Shown: positions 1 to 11,045 of the stretch, piece after piece
Numbering within the stretch: position 1 is the first letter of the stretch
How the letters are laid out: each line of letters begins with the position of its first letter
Source: Coturnix japonica
Lineage: Eukaryota > Chordata > Aves > Galliformes > Phasianidae
NCBI RefSeq assembly: GCF_001577835.2
Contig: NC_029518.1
Coordinates: 51,492,878-51,556,877 of the forward strand
Length of the DNA: 64,000 bases
Direction: 5' to 3'
Program-made: the position numbers and the translations under genes
Notes under the pieces: model-generated
Database searches by the model: none
The model's input: the letters and a program-made list of their open reading frames with translations, nothing else
What the model was told of the DNA's origin: nothing

Positions 1-798
1 ATACGGTCTGTCAGAAAGACCTCTGCTGTCACTTGACCTACCAGATGTCAAATAAAAGTAAAGATGAAGTTTATGTACTGGGCGCCTTTGACGGGCTACA
101 TGGCTCTGTCATAAAATACCATTGGCAGGTAATTTGTTCAGTAGGGATTAGTGTATATATATGCCAAAATTAATGAATCATTCTGAAACATTCATTTGTT
201 TCTGCATCACAGTAAGTTTTCTTGCTATTAAACACAGCTCTTGAGTATGAAAGCTTACTGTTATTTTACATTTCTGTGTCATCTTCCCCACAGATATGCA
301 CACTGCTCAAGTGTAAGAACACAGACCTGAGCACATGTGGGCAGCCAGTGGAGACTGCGCAGACCAAGTTTGACATGTTCTCCCTCAGCGGCACATTTGG
401 CACTAACTACGTCTTTCCAGAAGTCTTGTACAGCGGTGTGCAGCTGGCCCCTGGGGAATTTGAGGTAATGGCACACTCTGGAGCTGTTTGCAGTTATTCA
501 TAGTCTATGTACAACAGTGATGAGAATTTGACGTGTAAAAAGTAACTAAGAAAAGCAACATTATCTTTAAAAAGTACTACATCAAGTTATCTGACCTCAG
601 AGACCTATCCTCTCTGTACCATACAGTAGTGCTACTCCATTACTGGATATTAGTATCATCCTTTCTCTGTTCACCTAGGTACTGTCTGATGGACGTCTGC
701 AAAGTAAGAACGGCACATCAAAACCACTCTTAACAGTGACGCTTTTCGGAAGGTGTTATGAAAAGGACCTGCCTCATCCCCTGCGAAGCTTCCTGTAA
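1..798 (+). CDS. VNN1: Vanin/pantetheinase, last three coding exons (5' part outside window)
   Basis: Three exons carry the C-terminal 138 residues of a vanin: up to 128 (codons in phase from position 3), 294-464 and 679-798 (stop TAA 796-798). All junctions are GT-AG and phase 0. Visible motifs include [52 protein letters not shown] and [13 protein letters not shown], typical of the vanin/biotinidase C-terminal domain. Vanins hydrolyse pantetheine to pantothenate and cysteamine; the nitrilase Glu-Lys-Cys triad lies upstream of this window. The protein stops nine residues after YEKD, so the hydrophobic GPI-attachment tail of mammalian VNN1/VNN2 is absent, suggesting a secreted enzyme like biotinidase or VNN3. 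Position beside TAAR1 on the same strand fits VNN1 synteny; the exact paralogue is inferred. Confidence 0.9.
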
Positions 799-1439
799 TG
801 TAGCTTCCTAAGTGTTCATCATACAGCAAAGAAAGGATGAGAATTTCCCACAATGATCCATAAGCTTCTCATGATTTGTAGCAGTTATCTTGTATCATTC
901 ATATTCTGCAGTCTTATTTTTCTGCTTAGCAGCTGGGGCAAATGAGTTTGTTTAGAAGAAAGCAGTGATCACTCTGGATCTATATCAACAGTACACCACT
1001 GTACTAGTGCTTGAACCAGTGCAATTATTGGTTATACTCTGTCATATGAAATCTCCAATTAGAAATCATGGTTTTCAGAGATAACTTAGGTTTCCAAAAT
1101 AATCCTAGTCATAAGACTGATGTTAAGATGTGTGGATTGTGAAGTTGGCCAGTTTTCTCCCAAACAAATATTCCCCAAAGAAGCCTCTCTGTCCCTTCTG
1201 CCTCTTCCTGTTTTTCAGACTGGAGGAGCACTAAGTGTCCATGTCCCTCAGCCTTATGTGCCATTCAGTAAGGCCTTCCTCATACTCTGTGGGATTTGGC
1301 CACATTCTGACCAAGCTACTATACAATGAAACAAAAAACAAATTTGCAATGGTTGTAGGTGCAATCTCCATGCAGTTCTTCATGATCCACACAGACAGTG
1401 GGTCTGCTTCATGAAGAACCTTCAGTTCTGCAGTCACAT

Positions 1440-1682
1440 AATCACAGAATTATCAAGGTTGGAAAAGACTTAGAAGATCATCCAGTCCAACCATTACCAA
1501 TACTTCCCAGCTAAATCATATCCCTCAACACAACATCCAAACGTTTCTTGAACACTCCCATGGTCGGCGACTCCACCACCTCCCTGGGCAGTGCATTCCA
1601 GTGCCTCACCACCCTTTCCGAGAAGTAATACTTCCTAATGTCCAGCCTGAATCTCCCCTGCTGCAGCTTGAAAAGTCCTGCA
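1440..1682 (-). repeat. CR1 LINE fragment, 3' end
   Basis: The + strand begins with the inverted CR1 3' tail (ATCACAGAATTATCAAGGTTGG). It continues through the hallmark stretch ending 'CCACCACCTCCCTGGGCAG' and 'TTCCTAATGTCCAGCCTGAA'. It is a 5'-truncated bird CR1 lying on the minus strand. Confidence 0.9.
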
Positions 1683-2943
1683 CTGAATCCTGCACTGCTT
1701 CATATGTATGGCATACACATGCTAGGTCCAATGCATCTCAGATCAGACTTACGTTATAAATATAGTACATTAAAACATTCACCTGGGTATTTGGACATTT
1801 TCTTCAAAAATGTGAAAATGTAGGAAATAGGCAATGTTTTAATATCTGGGACAGTTTTAACCACATATGTAGTGTAAAAAATATGCATTATCTGGGACTT
1901 ATGGTGATGGCACATGAAACTTGGCAGGCGTAGGCTGGCTTGTATCTATCATGTTCAGCAGCAAACAGGCCTTGTGCGGTTGCTTCTCAGTACGCAGCTT
2001 TGGAGGATTCTCTAAGACTTTGTTTCATCCTGGGAAGACAGCAGCTGAACTTATATCCAGAAGAGGGACCATGCAGTCTGGGAGCAGTTATTCAAACATG
2101 CAGGGCCTCAAGATTGTGCTTCCCAGTGGCTTATCCAACACCTCACCCTTTTCTTGCCTAACCTGTGGTCGTAACCCAGAACAGTCATTGAACAAATCTT
2201 GGTCAAGAGACAGTATGACTTCCCAGTGGCAGTAATAATCCTACATGACTACTGGTTGTATAACAGGTCCTGAATTTCAAGAGCTGATCCCTGCTCCCCA
2301 AGCCAGACTAGTACACTCCAGGGGCCTCTTACTTGGTTTGTATTGGGCAGCAGTTTTGGAGGAACAAACAAGAACAAACATGCTGTTTTTGAAGGTCTGT
2401 GGTGTCATTCTGTTGACCACGTAGGTCTATTGGTTTTCACTGGAGTCAACTGTCAGACCCACATAGTGAAAAGAAGAGCAGCCGAGAGCAGCATATGAAT
2501 GTAACTTGAATTTATTTAATTTTTTTACTTAGATGTTTTCTAGGATATACTCCCAAGTCCTTGTTAGAGACCATCCTAAGTTCTCCATATAGCGTTTAGT
2601 TATGCATTAGCTAATTGCTGTTAGATAACATCTCTCTCTCCTACTTTCACTTTGTCTACACTAAGAGAACGGTATCTTAAACTAATGCACTTTTCACTGG
2701 TGTCTGGGGACAGTGATGTTGCTATATTACTACTAAAATCAATGTCAGTACATCAGTTTACATCTGCTGATCACACACCTGCAGAGTCAGAGACTTCCTG
2801 TATTTAATTTTGACTTCAGATAGTTGAGCTCTATTTTCTTTTCAGTTCACGCTGCAAAGTAGCCCTCACATTACCTGACGGGATCTGGCCAGGATTGGAG
2901 GTTCTGGTCCAAGACAGTTCTTATAAATAATGGTTCATAAAGC

Positions 2944-3043
2944 TTCATATAGCTCAAGAAGCATTTGGACACCTCTCTCAGACAGGGGTTGGGCTCAATG
3001 ATGCATGTCTGTTTCTTCCTACTCCGAATATTCTGTGATTTCG
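2944..3043 (+). repeat. CR1 LINE fragment, 3' tail
   Basis: About 100 bp match the extreme 3' end of CR1: 'AGAAGCATTTGGACACC', 'CTCTCAGACA', then 'GGGTTGGGCTCAATGATG' and a degenerate 'ATTCTGTGATT' tail. It is old and diverged. Confidence 0.7.
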
Positions 3044-6000
3044 GTTTATGAAAGTGCTTTATAATTCATTCATGGAAACTTACTATTTGGAAAAATAATT
3101 ATGTGTGTCTGAGCAGAAATCAAACATGTTTGACACTGTGATATAAAATGAAATAGTGAGCTGTTGAAGTATAGCCATTAATGGATGATGATGTACTTCC
3201 TGGTAGCTTATTGTTTCTAGGCAAACAGCATGCACCAATCATAGTCAAATCCAGCATATGTGAAAGGCAACAGAGAGCAGAGACTCCACATGATTTGCTT
3301 ATTAATGTGCATGCCTTTATGGGCAATCTTATTTTTTAGTGGCTTTCAGGAGCTACCTTCAGACCAAGATGTACTGTCTGCTTATCTTTTCTGAATAGCA
3401 AGCATCTACATCATTCTCTAGATGAGATTTTCCCACCAGGCTGTGATCCAGAGGCAGACCAAAGCAAGCAGCTGTCAAGCCATGGGCTCTGCCTGGCATA
3501 AGTCACTATTGTGCTGTACCTGTAGGCTGTACCAGTTTGTCATGAGGAAGTAGCTCCTGAGCAGGTACAGTCTCTGTATCTCACTTTCTCATTTACAGGA
3601 AGCTTCTAATTTGCTAGATTAGTAATTCAGTTTGTTTCAAAGATGAATCTTCCATGGTGAGCACTTCAGATAGCAGTTATCCTGTGTTCATTGTGTAACA
3701 AACAGCAACAGCATCAACAGCAATCAGATTTTGGTGGTGGCATGGAGGATCATTTAAAAAGCTGCTCATTCCCAACACCAGAACCTATAACACAGCTAGA
3801 AGACAAAATTCTCTTCAGGCACAGCTATGAATTCAGAGCAAAGCTGTGGAGCTGTTCCAAGGCCATGATGACATGGAATGAGCTAGCTGGATCCTGTGTG
3901 CTTCCTACCTCCCTCCTCCATTTGCCTTTGCGCTGGAGGTGGTGTTTGGAGGCCACCTAATGCCTACAAATTGGCCGTGGTCATGAGTTCACTGCTGTGG
4001 GACTGTTGGGTGCACAGGGACAGCAGAGAGGCACAGAGGCCTGCCCCACTTCTGTGCTGTGGCTCAGGGAACTCACTGTCCCTTCTCAGGAGAGTCCTGA
4101 GCTGAGGGGCTCTCTGGGGAGCATCCTGCTGCCGCAGTCGGTGGGAGCAGTGTCTGCTAATAGCAGAGCTATGGAGTATTTACAACCCTTCCTGTGCAGA
4201 GACAGTTTCTTTGTTTCAGTTAGATGTGTTCTGCTTTGTTGCAGAGAGGTTTTTGACTTGCTGGACTCTCTTTCTCCTGTGTGCATCGCAGAGACTTGCA
4301 TTTATGTTTTTGGGGGGTTTGATCCTTAAAACAGCACTTTGGGAAAGTGCATGAATGTCATGTTTCTCCTCATAAACAGCTATTGCAAGGAATAATGATG
4401 CTTTGGTTATACACTGTGGGGATATATCTAAAGGTTAATCAACTCATCCATTCTTATTTAAATTCCTCTGCTATGAATCTGGTCTAACTTCAGATTGTCC
4501 TCTGTGAAATTACATCAGGTTTGCAGCAGTAGCATTCAGTTTAGTAGCTGACACATCTTTTCATTTAACCCAACATGTGAAATACTTGTTTTGAATTGAT
4601 GACTCACTGGGAATTTGTGCATATTTCAAACATAAAAATGGACACTTAAGAAAAAAATGTTTATTTCACCCCCTAAGAATTTCATAAACAATGAGTGGAT
4701 CTGAATCAGCTATGAGGATATCTTATAGCCTCAAACTGTTGGTTTTCCTTAGTATGGCTATCCTTAGAGAGATCCAGCTTTTAAAATGAGCCATGTGGAA
4801 ATGAGAAACTTTTTTCTATCTAGGTATTAAGTCAAAAACAGAAGTTGCTCAGAGCATGGATAGGCCTTCTAGTCTGTCTGCTCTGATTGTGATGGCACTG
4901 GGATGCTGGAGGATGTAGAAGTTTGGCTGATTGATGCCAGGTAGCTGCTTTTGAAATCAGAGTTGCTTTTCCAGATCAAATTGTTTTGTTTTTTTTAGTT
5001 GGTGAACTCTTTCCGTAGCAAGCAAACTCTTATGCTATAACACCCTAGTCCTCATGGAAAATAAAGGAACTGAGTTGTTTGCATTTGTTCAGATTTTTCT
5101 GGACATAACATAATGAAACAGCTAAGCAACTTCATGGAGCACTGTTGGCAAGCTGGCATCTTAACCTATGTTGTTATTTATGTCCCTAAGACACCCAGCA
5201 TGAGTGGGCTTTAGCTAATGCTCACCACATCACCAGTTTTTGATGCTTGGTAACACCCCTGTTCCAAAGGATTGTATGGTCCTTTGTGAAGCATGAAATT
5301 AATGACCCTCATCAGTGACTCCAGTGCAATCAATAATAGGTGTTTACTCTAGACACCTTTTTACTAGCTCTATTTTGCAAATAGCTGTTAAATGATTAGG
5401 CTGTTAGATTAAACCTGTTTGCTCAGTAGTATAAGCAGAACTAGGCTGACAAATGCACTTCACGGCAATCTGTGTGCAGTATACCTTTTCATTGTAATGT
5501 TACATGCTGCTTTAAACCACCTGTATATCTTTGCTATATTTTAGGAACTTACACAAGATAGATTACATGGTGATTTTTGTTTGCCTCCTGGTTAATCTTC
5601 AGCTGCTCACAAAACGATCACAGTGCTTAATTAAGCAAGTTAACATATTCCAGATGAATTCAGTGTATCTATAAATAAAGCCTGTTAAACAAAGACAAGT
5701 AGATGACAAAATAAACAGAGCTTCTGTTCACACTGAAACAGAGGGCCAAGAGCTCCATTGATTTTGCCCAGTGTTATCAAGCAATACACTGGGGACTCTG
5801 GAGGCTGCTCTGGATGGAGTGCCAGTCCTCTTAAATTCACACCATCCAGAGCAGTTACACTGACAAAGAGGCTCAGCTGTCTTTTGAGATCATCTTTAAA
5901 AAGAATGGGTGCCACTGACTGAGCAGAGAACAAATGAGCGCCAGGAGCAGATTTCTACTCTGTGTCAGGAGATAAAGGTAGGAGGGCAGGTTTTAAAAAA

Positions 6001-6747
6001 TATGCTTCTTTGTGTTCTCATTTTATTGAAATTTAAACCAATATTTGTAATTATGGATGGTGTTCTAATTTCTTGTTGAAAACTACTTCAATATTCAGCT
6101 CAACTGGACAGTTTGAAAAAATCCCTGAAAATAAGGGTGTGTATTTGTTAAAGATAAATGGTTTCCAGGAGAGGTCATATTCTTTTATGTATATACTATA
6201 TATATACTATATAGTAGCATTGTCAGAGAGCAGAAATAAAATTATTCATCTTTTAAACAGAAAAGAAAACAAGAGATAACACCTTAATTCTTTCTGATTG
6301 GCCTTATATTCATTTACACTACACTTAATTTCCTTACCCATAAAACAAATGAAGGTCAAAATGTGTGTTTGTCCAAAATAAACGCAGGCAGCAAAGCCCT
6401 AGAGCAAATGAGTTATATTAATGGTGTCTGAATTGCTGTACTTTTTGGACTTAAACGATTGTGTTATATGATAATGCTAATGCTACTGAACAGAATATGG
6501 TAATGTTCTTTATTTGTGGTGATAATAATATTTTTCTCTTAATTAAAGGAAAACCACAGTGAACATTGCTCGCCAAGTGTTAGAATACTTTCATGTACAA
6601 TGCTTTTGTAAAAAACCCAGCCTTGTGAAACAGATGAGTTATTGAGCACACAAAAGATGCTAATAAAGAAGCAGGTAAATGTTCAGGAAACAATTCTCTG
6701 TGTCCTTTGCTAAGACAGTATTAACACAGCAATTACACACAAGGATG

Positions 6748-6862
6748 CTAAATCTGTTCAAGAAATCTTTAGATATTTAGATAGGAAATATTGGTGGTAA
6801 GTGGATGACTGGACTGGATGATCTTGGAGGTCTTTCCCTGCCTTTGTAATTCTATGATTCTA
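6748..6862 (+). repeat. CR1 LINE fragment, 3' tail
   Basis: The tail of a CR1 reads 'GGACTGGATGATCTTGGAGG' followed by a degenerate 'CCAACCTTTGTAATTCTATGATTCT' end (here CCTGCC for CCAACC). The 5' boundary is uncertain. Confidence 0.75.
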
Positions 6863-7350
6863 AACTACTACCACTGAAATAAAACAGAGTCTGTCAGTAA
6901 AGATGTTAACTTAAATATCAGCTAATGCTTCAAATTAGTCGGGCCATTCAGTTACATTTTAGCAGTACAAGGTCAGAAAACTTCATTTCTCCACTCAGAT
7001 TTCTTTCTTACATGCCTACTTACAGTTAGATCCTATAAGATTTTACAGTATGCCTTGATCTAGCCAGGCAATTACATGTATCTGGAAACAAGGGCCTCAA
7101 GGAAATATTTTGGCTTTGCCAGGTGAACAGCAGGTTCAGCTGCCTCAGTGAGGACAGAGCTGGACTACTATTCTGGTGTGGGGACCCCCAGCTTTATAGT
7201 TTATTTTATCAAATGAGGTACATGCTTCGAGGGAAGTCTAATGATAAAAATCTAGTTCTGTCAGAAGTTGAATTACAAAGTAATTTCATCCCTCATAAAG
7301 TAAGGAATGTGATTTTCCTACACATTCAGCTAGTTGAAGGTGTTCATGAT

Positions 7351-7373
7351 TTCCCTTTTTTGTCTTCTTGCAG
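7351..7373 (+). promoter_or_regulatory. TAAR1: Candidate splice acceptor before the TAAR1 coding exon
   Basis: A long pyrimidine tract ends in TTGCAG at 7373, 98 nt before the TAAR1 start codon. The reading frame stays open through it, so translating the tract mimics a signal peptide. This is probably an artefact of splice-site composition. From 7374 on, the first ATG in any frame is at 7472, which supports that start and implies an upstream non-coding exon. Confidence 0.55.
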
Positions 7374-7471
7374 CTACCCTCACAACAAAAAGAGGAAACA
7401 GCTGTAAGTTTACCTCAGCATTAGGACAAGTCTGTACCTCACTGCAGTGTGGATTTGATACCTCAATAAGG

Positions 7472-8470
7472 ATGCAGCTGTGTTGTGATTCTGTAAATGG
7501 CTCTTGCGTGAAGAGCAATTGGTCAAACAGTATCCGTATTTCCATGTATATCTTCATGGTTTGCATTATTCTGACCACAGTAATTGGAAATCTAATGGTT
7601 ATCATCTCAATATCACATTTTAAGCAGCTCCACACGCCTACCAACTTCCTGATAATTTCCATGGCTACAGCTGACTTTCTGCTGGGATTCCTCATCATGC
7701 CTTGCAGCATGGTGCGCTCTGTTGAGCACTGCTGGTATTTTGGCGACTTCTTTTGCAAGATCCACACAAGCACAGATATTATGCTGAGCACGACTTCCAT
7801 CTTCCATCTTTCCTTCATATCCATCGATCGTTACTATGCTGTGTGTGAACCTCTCAGGTACAAATCAAAGATAAATGTTTTTGTTATCCTGGTCATGATA
7901 TTGGTAAGTTGGACTGTCCCTGCTGCTTTTGCTTTTGGGATGATCTTTCTAGAACTAAATTTGTTAGGGGCAAAAGAGATTTATAATCACGTATACTGTG
8001 CAGGAGGATGCTTGGTGTTCTTTAGTGAAACTTCAGGTGTCATCACCTCCATAGTGTCTTTTTACATCCCTGGATTAGTTATGCTGTTTGTCTACAAGAA
8101 AATATACTCCATAGCTAAAAGGCAAGCAAGATCCATTGATGCAGTTAGCAAAAGGAAGAAAAGATATGAAACAAAGCATATTTTATTCTTCAGAGAAAGA
8201 AAAGCTGCAAAAAAATTATGCATAATAATGGGAGTGTTTCTCATATGCTGGAGCCCATTCTTCTTCTTTACAGCAACTGACCCATTTATGAATTACGCAG
8301 CACCGCCTATGCTCGTTGACACTTTGGTTTGGTTTGGTTATTTAAATTCTGCATTTAATCCCATTGTTTATGCATTTTTTTACATGTGGTTTCGCAGGGC
8401 ATTGAAGACTATTCTGTTTGGAAATATTTTTCAACAGGACTCATCAAGGACTCGGTTGTTTTTAGAGTAA
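7472..8470 (+). CDS. TAAR1: Trace amine-associated receptor 1
   Basis: A single coding exon gives 332 residues (human about 339). It is a Gs-coupled class A GPCR for tyramine, phenylethylamine and thyronamine-like ligands in other vertebrates. Seen: N-glycosylation sites N9 (NGS) and N16 (NWS), N40 in TM1, D68 in TM2, C95, amine-binding D102 in TM3 (TSTDIML), DRY at 119-121, W147 in TM4, P200 in TM5, CWSP at 259-262 in TM6, and the TAAR fingerprint NSAFNPIVY...WF at 292-307. Stretches such as [26 protein letters not shown] and [16 protein letters not shown] are nearly identical to mammalian TAAR1. ATG 7472 is chosen by alignment with human and because it is the first ATG after the acceptor at 7373; the frame is open back to 7334 without a better start. 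AATAAA signals lie at 8758 and 8774. It sits next to VNN as in mammals. Confidence 0.97.
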   Translation: MQLCCDSVNGSCVKSNWSNSIRISMYIFMVCIILTTVIGNLMVIISISHFKQLHTPTNFLIISMATADFLLGFLIMPCSMVRSVEHCWYFGDFFCKIHTSTDIMLSTTSIFHLSFISIDRYYAVCEPLRYKSKINVFVILVMILVSWTVPAAFAFGMIFLELNLLGAKEIYNHVYCAGGCLVFFSETSGVITSIVSFYIPGLVMLFVYKKIYSIAKRQARSIDAVSKRKKRYETKHILFFRERKAAKKLCIIMGVFLICWSPFFFFTATDPFMNYAAPPMLVDTLVWFGYLNSAFNPIVYAFFYMWFRRALKTILFGNIFQQDSSRTRLFLE

Positions 8471-8757
8471 CATCCTTTACATGGCTGGCTTCATGGCACT
8501 GAGATCTGCCTGCAGCTCCAGGAGGCAAGAGCTGAAAATGACAGAAAAAGCACCTATTTCTTTGCTCACTTATCAAATTTGGTTCAAGCAGATAAGTGAC
8601 TACTTTGTTTTATGTCTCCTTTCATTTTAGACCAGGAATTGTAGGTATGTAGTGTTTTGATAATAGCTATGACATATGCAAGAAAGCAATGTTGGAGCAA
8701 TGTATTAACTGCTTTTCTTCACGAGGAAGTGGTTCTTAAACAACAGATTTAAAAAAC

Positions 8758-8779
8758 AATAAATAATAATAATAATAAA
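8758..8779 (+). promoter_or_regulatory. TAAR1: TAAR1 polyadenylation signals
   Basis: Two AATAAA hexamers (8758-8763 and 8774-8779) lie within an AAT-repeat about 290 nt after the TAAR1 stop. Confidence 0.6.
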
Positions 8780-9815
8780 GCTGTATATTTGCCATCCTCT
8801 AGAACTAAGAGAAAAACCCTTCATTTTTCACTTTTTAGATGCCTTTGAGTAAGATCCCAAAGCTTTTATGTTTTTCCCCTCCCCTTCAGTATGTGTACAG
8901 AAGTCAGAATATCCTAATACACAGCCATGTCAGTACACTCCAGGAAGGCAGGATGAGACAAGGAGAAGCCATGCTGTTCCTTCTCTTTACAATTCAATTA
9001 GTGCTTCACACTTTTGTGTTTGTTTCTTACAGGCTTTGCTGCTTAATGAGATCAAAATCATTTTTAATGAAATCTAAGATGTGGAAAATATGTCATAAGA
9101 AATGAAAAGCAATTGTGAAAAGAATTTCTGAATCTGACATTGCCTGAAAATGATACTTTCATAATGAAAACTGCATGTAAAATATGCTAAGATGTGCCTC
9201 TTTCAACACTTTTTTTGGCTTGAGCATATTGTTATTTTATCTGACAGCAATACTGTGACAACCAGTTAGGAATCTATATACAGAAATATTACAGAAATGT
9301 TACAACTGGCCCAAATATAGGGTGAGTGGGGCAGGGTGGATGTGGGAGAACTGTGAGGAGTGGCAGAAGAAGGGCCATAGGAATGGCTTGGGGTGAAGAT
9401 ACCTGGGTTGGCAGACTCTCAAGATTACATCTGTGTGTGGCTTCTCTGGACATCCACCAACCACATCAGGACTCAAAGGACAGGGAAATAAGTCCAAACC
9501 TAAAACATGGTCACCATCTGAAGAAGACCCACTGGCTGTAATTTTCTCTAATTTTTTTTTGCCTAAGACCTGGCTTTGCTAGAAGCAACATATCACCAAA
9601 CAGAAGGAAATAACCCCTCTGGCCTGATCCAGCACATCTGGTTGGAGCATGAAGGACTAACTCTGGAAATGGACAGTAAAAGATTAGTAACTGAGAAGTG
9701 CTATGTTGAAACAGATGATCTAAGTAAGAGCTGTGCTGAGCTGTAAATGTTGTCCTTCATTCGTGTTGCTGGGATAAGCACACACTATATGAGTATCTTC
9801 TTTTTTTGTGCTCTT

Positions 9816-9921
9816 AGAGCACTGACGTACTCTGCACTGTACAGCATAAGAGTTCAACTATACTACATAGAGCACTGACGTACTCTGCACTGTAGAGCAT
9901 GAGAGTTCAATTATACTACAT
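9816..9921. repeat. 53-bp tandem duplication (two copies)
   Basis: Copy 1 is 9816-9868 and copy 2 is 9869-9921, differing at about three positions. Each copy starts AGAGCACTGACGTACTCTGC and includes a TGACGTA motif resembling a CRE half-site. Confidence 0.95.
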
Positions 9922-10332
9922 TTTAGCAGAGTGAAAAAAGAAAAAAAATGCAGGATCTGATACTCCTTTACAATGTTATTGTGTAAGTTAGTACACTCCG
10001 AAATGACAGGAACAGTGACTGATATATGCAACATATCAGCTTTATACCATGGAAGATTATCCTTAATTGTGACAACATGACTATTTTAATACTTTACCTC
10101 AGATAAATAAAGTAATTTGAGATTAAAAAAATCTAATTTTCCAATAAATTAATGCATAATTCTCTTTCTCTTCATTCCCATTGAGGTCAACCTAATGCAG
10201 TTCATTTTCTTGCATACCATGTTGCTTTCTGAAGTGAACCGTTTGATCACTCAGATATAGTGATCTCTCTTGAAATAGCAGTTTCACAGCTGCTACCAGG
10301 TGATATATTCTTCTGGTGGTGTTATAGATTAA

Positions 10333-11045
10333 ATCATAGAATCATAGAATGTCTTTGGTTGGAAGGGACAACAAGGATCATCAATTTCCAAACCCCCTGC
10401 CACAGGCAGGGCCACCAATCTCCAGATCTGGTACTAGATCAGGTTGCCCAGGACCCCATCCAATCTGGTCTTGATCATCTCCAAGGATGGAGCACCCACA
10501 GCCTCTCTGGGCAGCCTGTTCCAGCACCTCACCAATCTCTCTGTAAAGAGCTTCCTCTGGTATCCAATCAAAACCTTCCCTCCTTGAGCTTAAAACCATT
10601 CCCCCTTGTTCTATCACAATCTACCCAAGTAAAAAGTTTATGCCTCTCCTTTTTATAACCCCCTTTTAAATTCTGGAAGGTTACAATGAGATCTCAGCCT
10701 TCTCTTCTCCAGAGTGATCTAGCCCAACTTCTTCAGCCTGTCTTCACAGGAGAGGTGCTCCAGCCCTCTGATCATCTTTGTGACCTTCCTCTGGACCCTC
10801 TCCAACAGCTCCACATCTTTCCTGTACTAGGGGCCCCAGGTCTTCACACAGTCCCCCAGATGGGGCCTTATGAGGGGAGAGTAGAGGGACAATCACCTCC
10901 CTGTCCCTGCTGGCCACCCTTCTTCTGATGAAATACAGGATGCTATTTGCTTTCCAACCTGCAAGAGCACACTGCTGGCTCATGTTAAGTTTTTCATCCA
11001 CTAGGATCCCAAGGTCCTTCTCTACAGGGCTCTGCTTGTAAGTGG
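10333..11045 (-). repeat. CR1 LINE, about 700 bp, 3' part
   Basis: The inverted CR1 tail (ATCATAGAATCATAGAATG) starts at 10333. The minus strand encodes the end of the reverse transcriptase ORF, including [20 protein letters not shown], now interrupted. It is 5' truncated, with an approximate left end of the element near 11045. Confidence 0.92.

Larger units (their letters stand above)
799..7370. other. Intergenic VNN-TAAR1
   Basis: No coding gene is supported across this 6.6 kb. It holds the VNN 3' UTR (no AATAAA close by; a variant ATTAAA at 1769-1774 is the nearest candidate), a small hairpin at 1375-1419, and three CR1 fragments listed separately. The open frames here (for example about 1921-2235 and 3691-4329) lack recognisable domains and splice context, and I regard them as chance. 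Confidence 0.6.

Noticed and set aside
7334-7471. N-terminal extension of TAAR1 resembling a signal peptide
   Set aside because: It begins at TTG, not ATG. Its hydrophobic part is the pyrimidine tract of a splice acceptor, and TAARs have no signal peptide.
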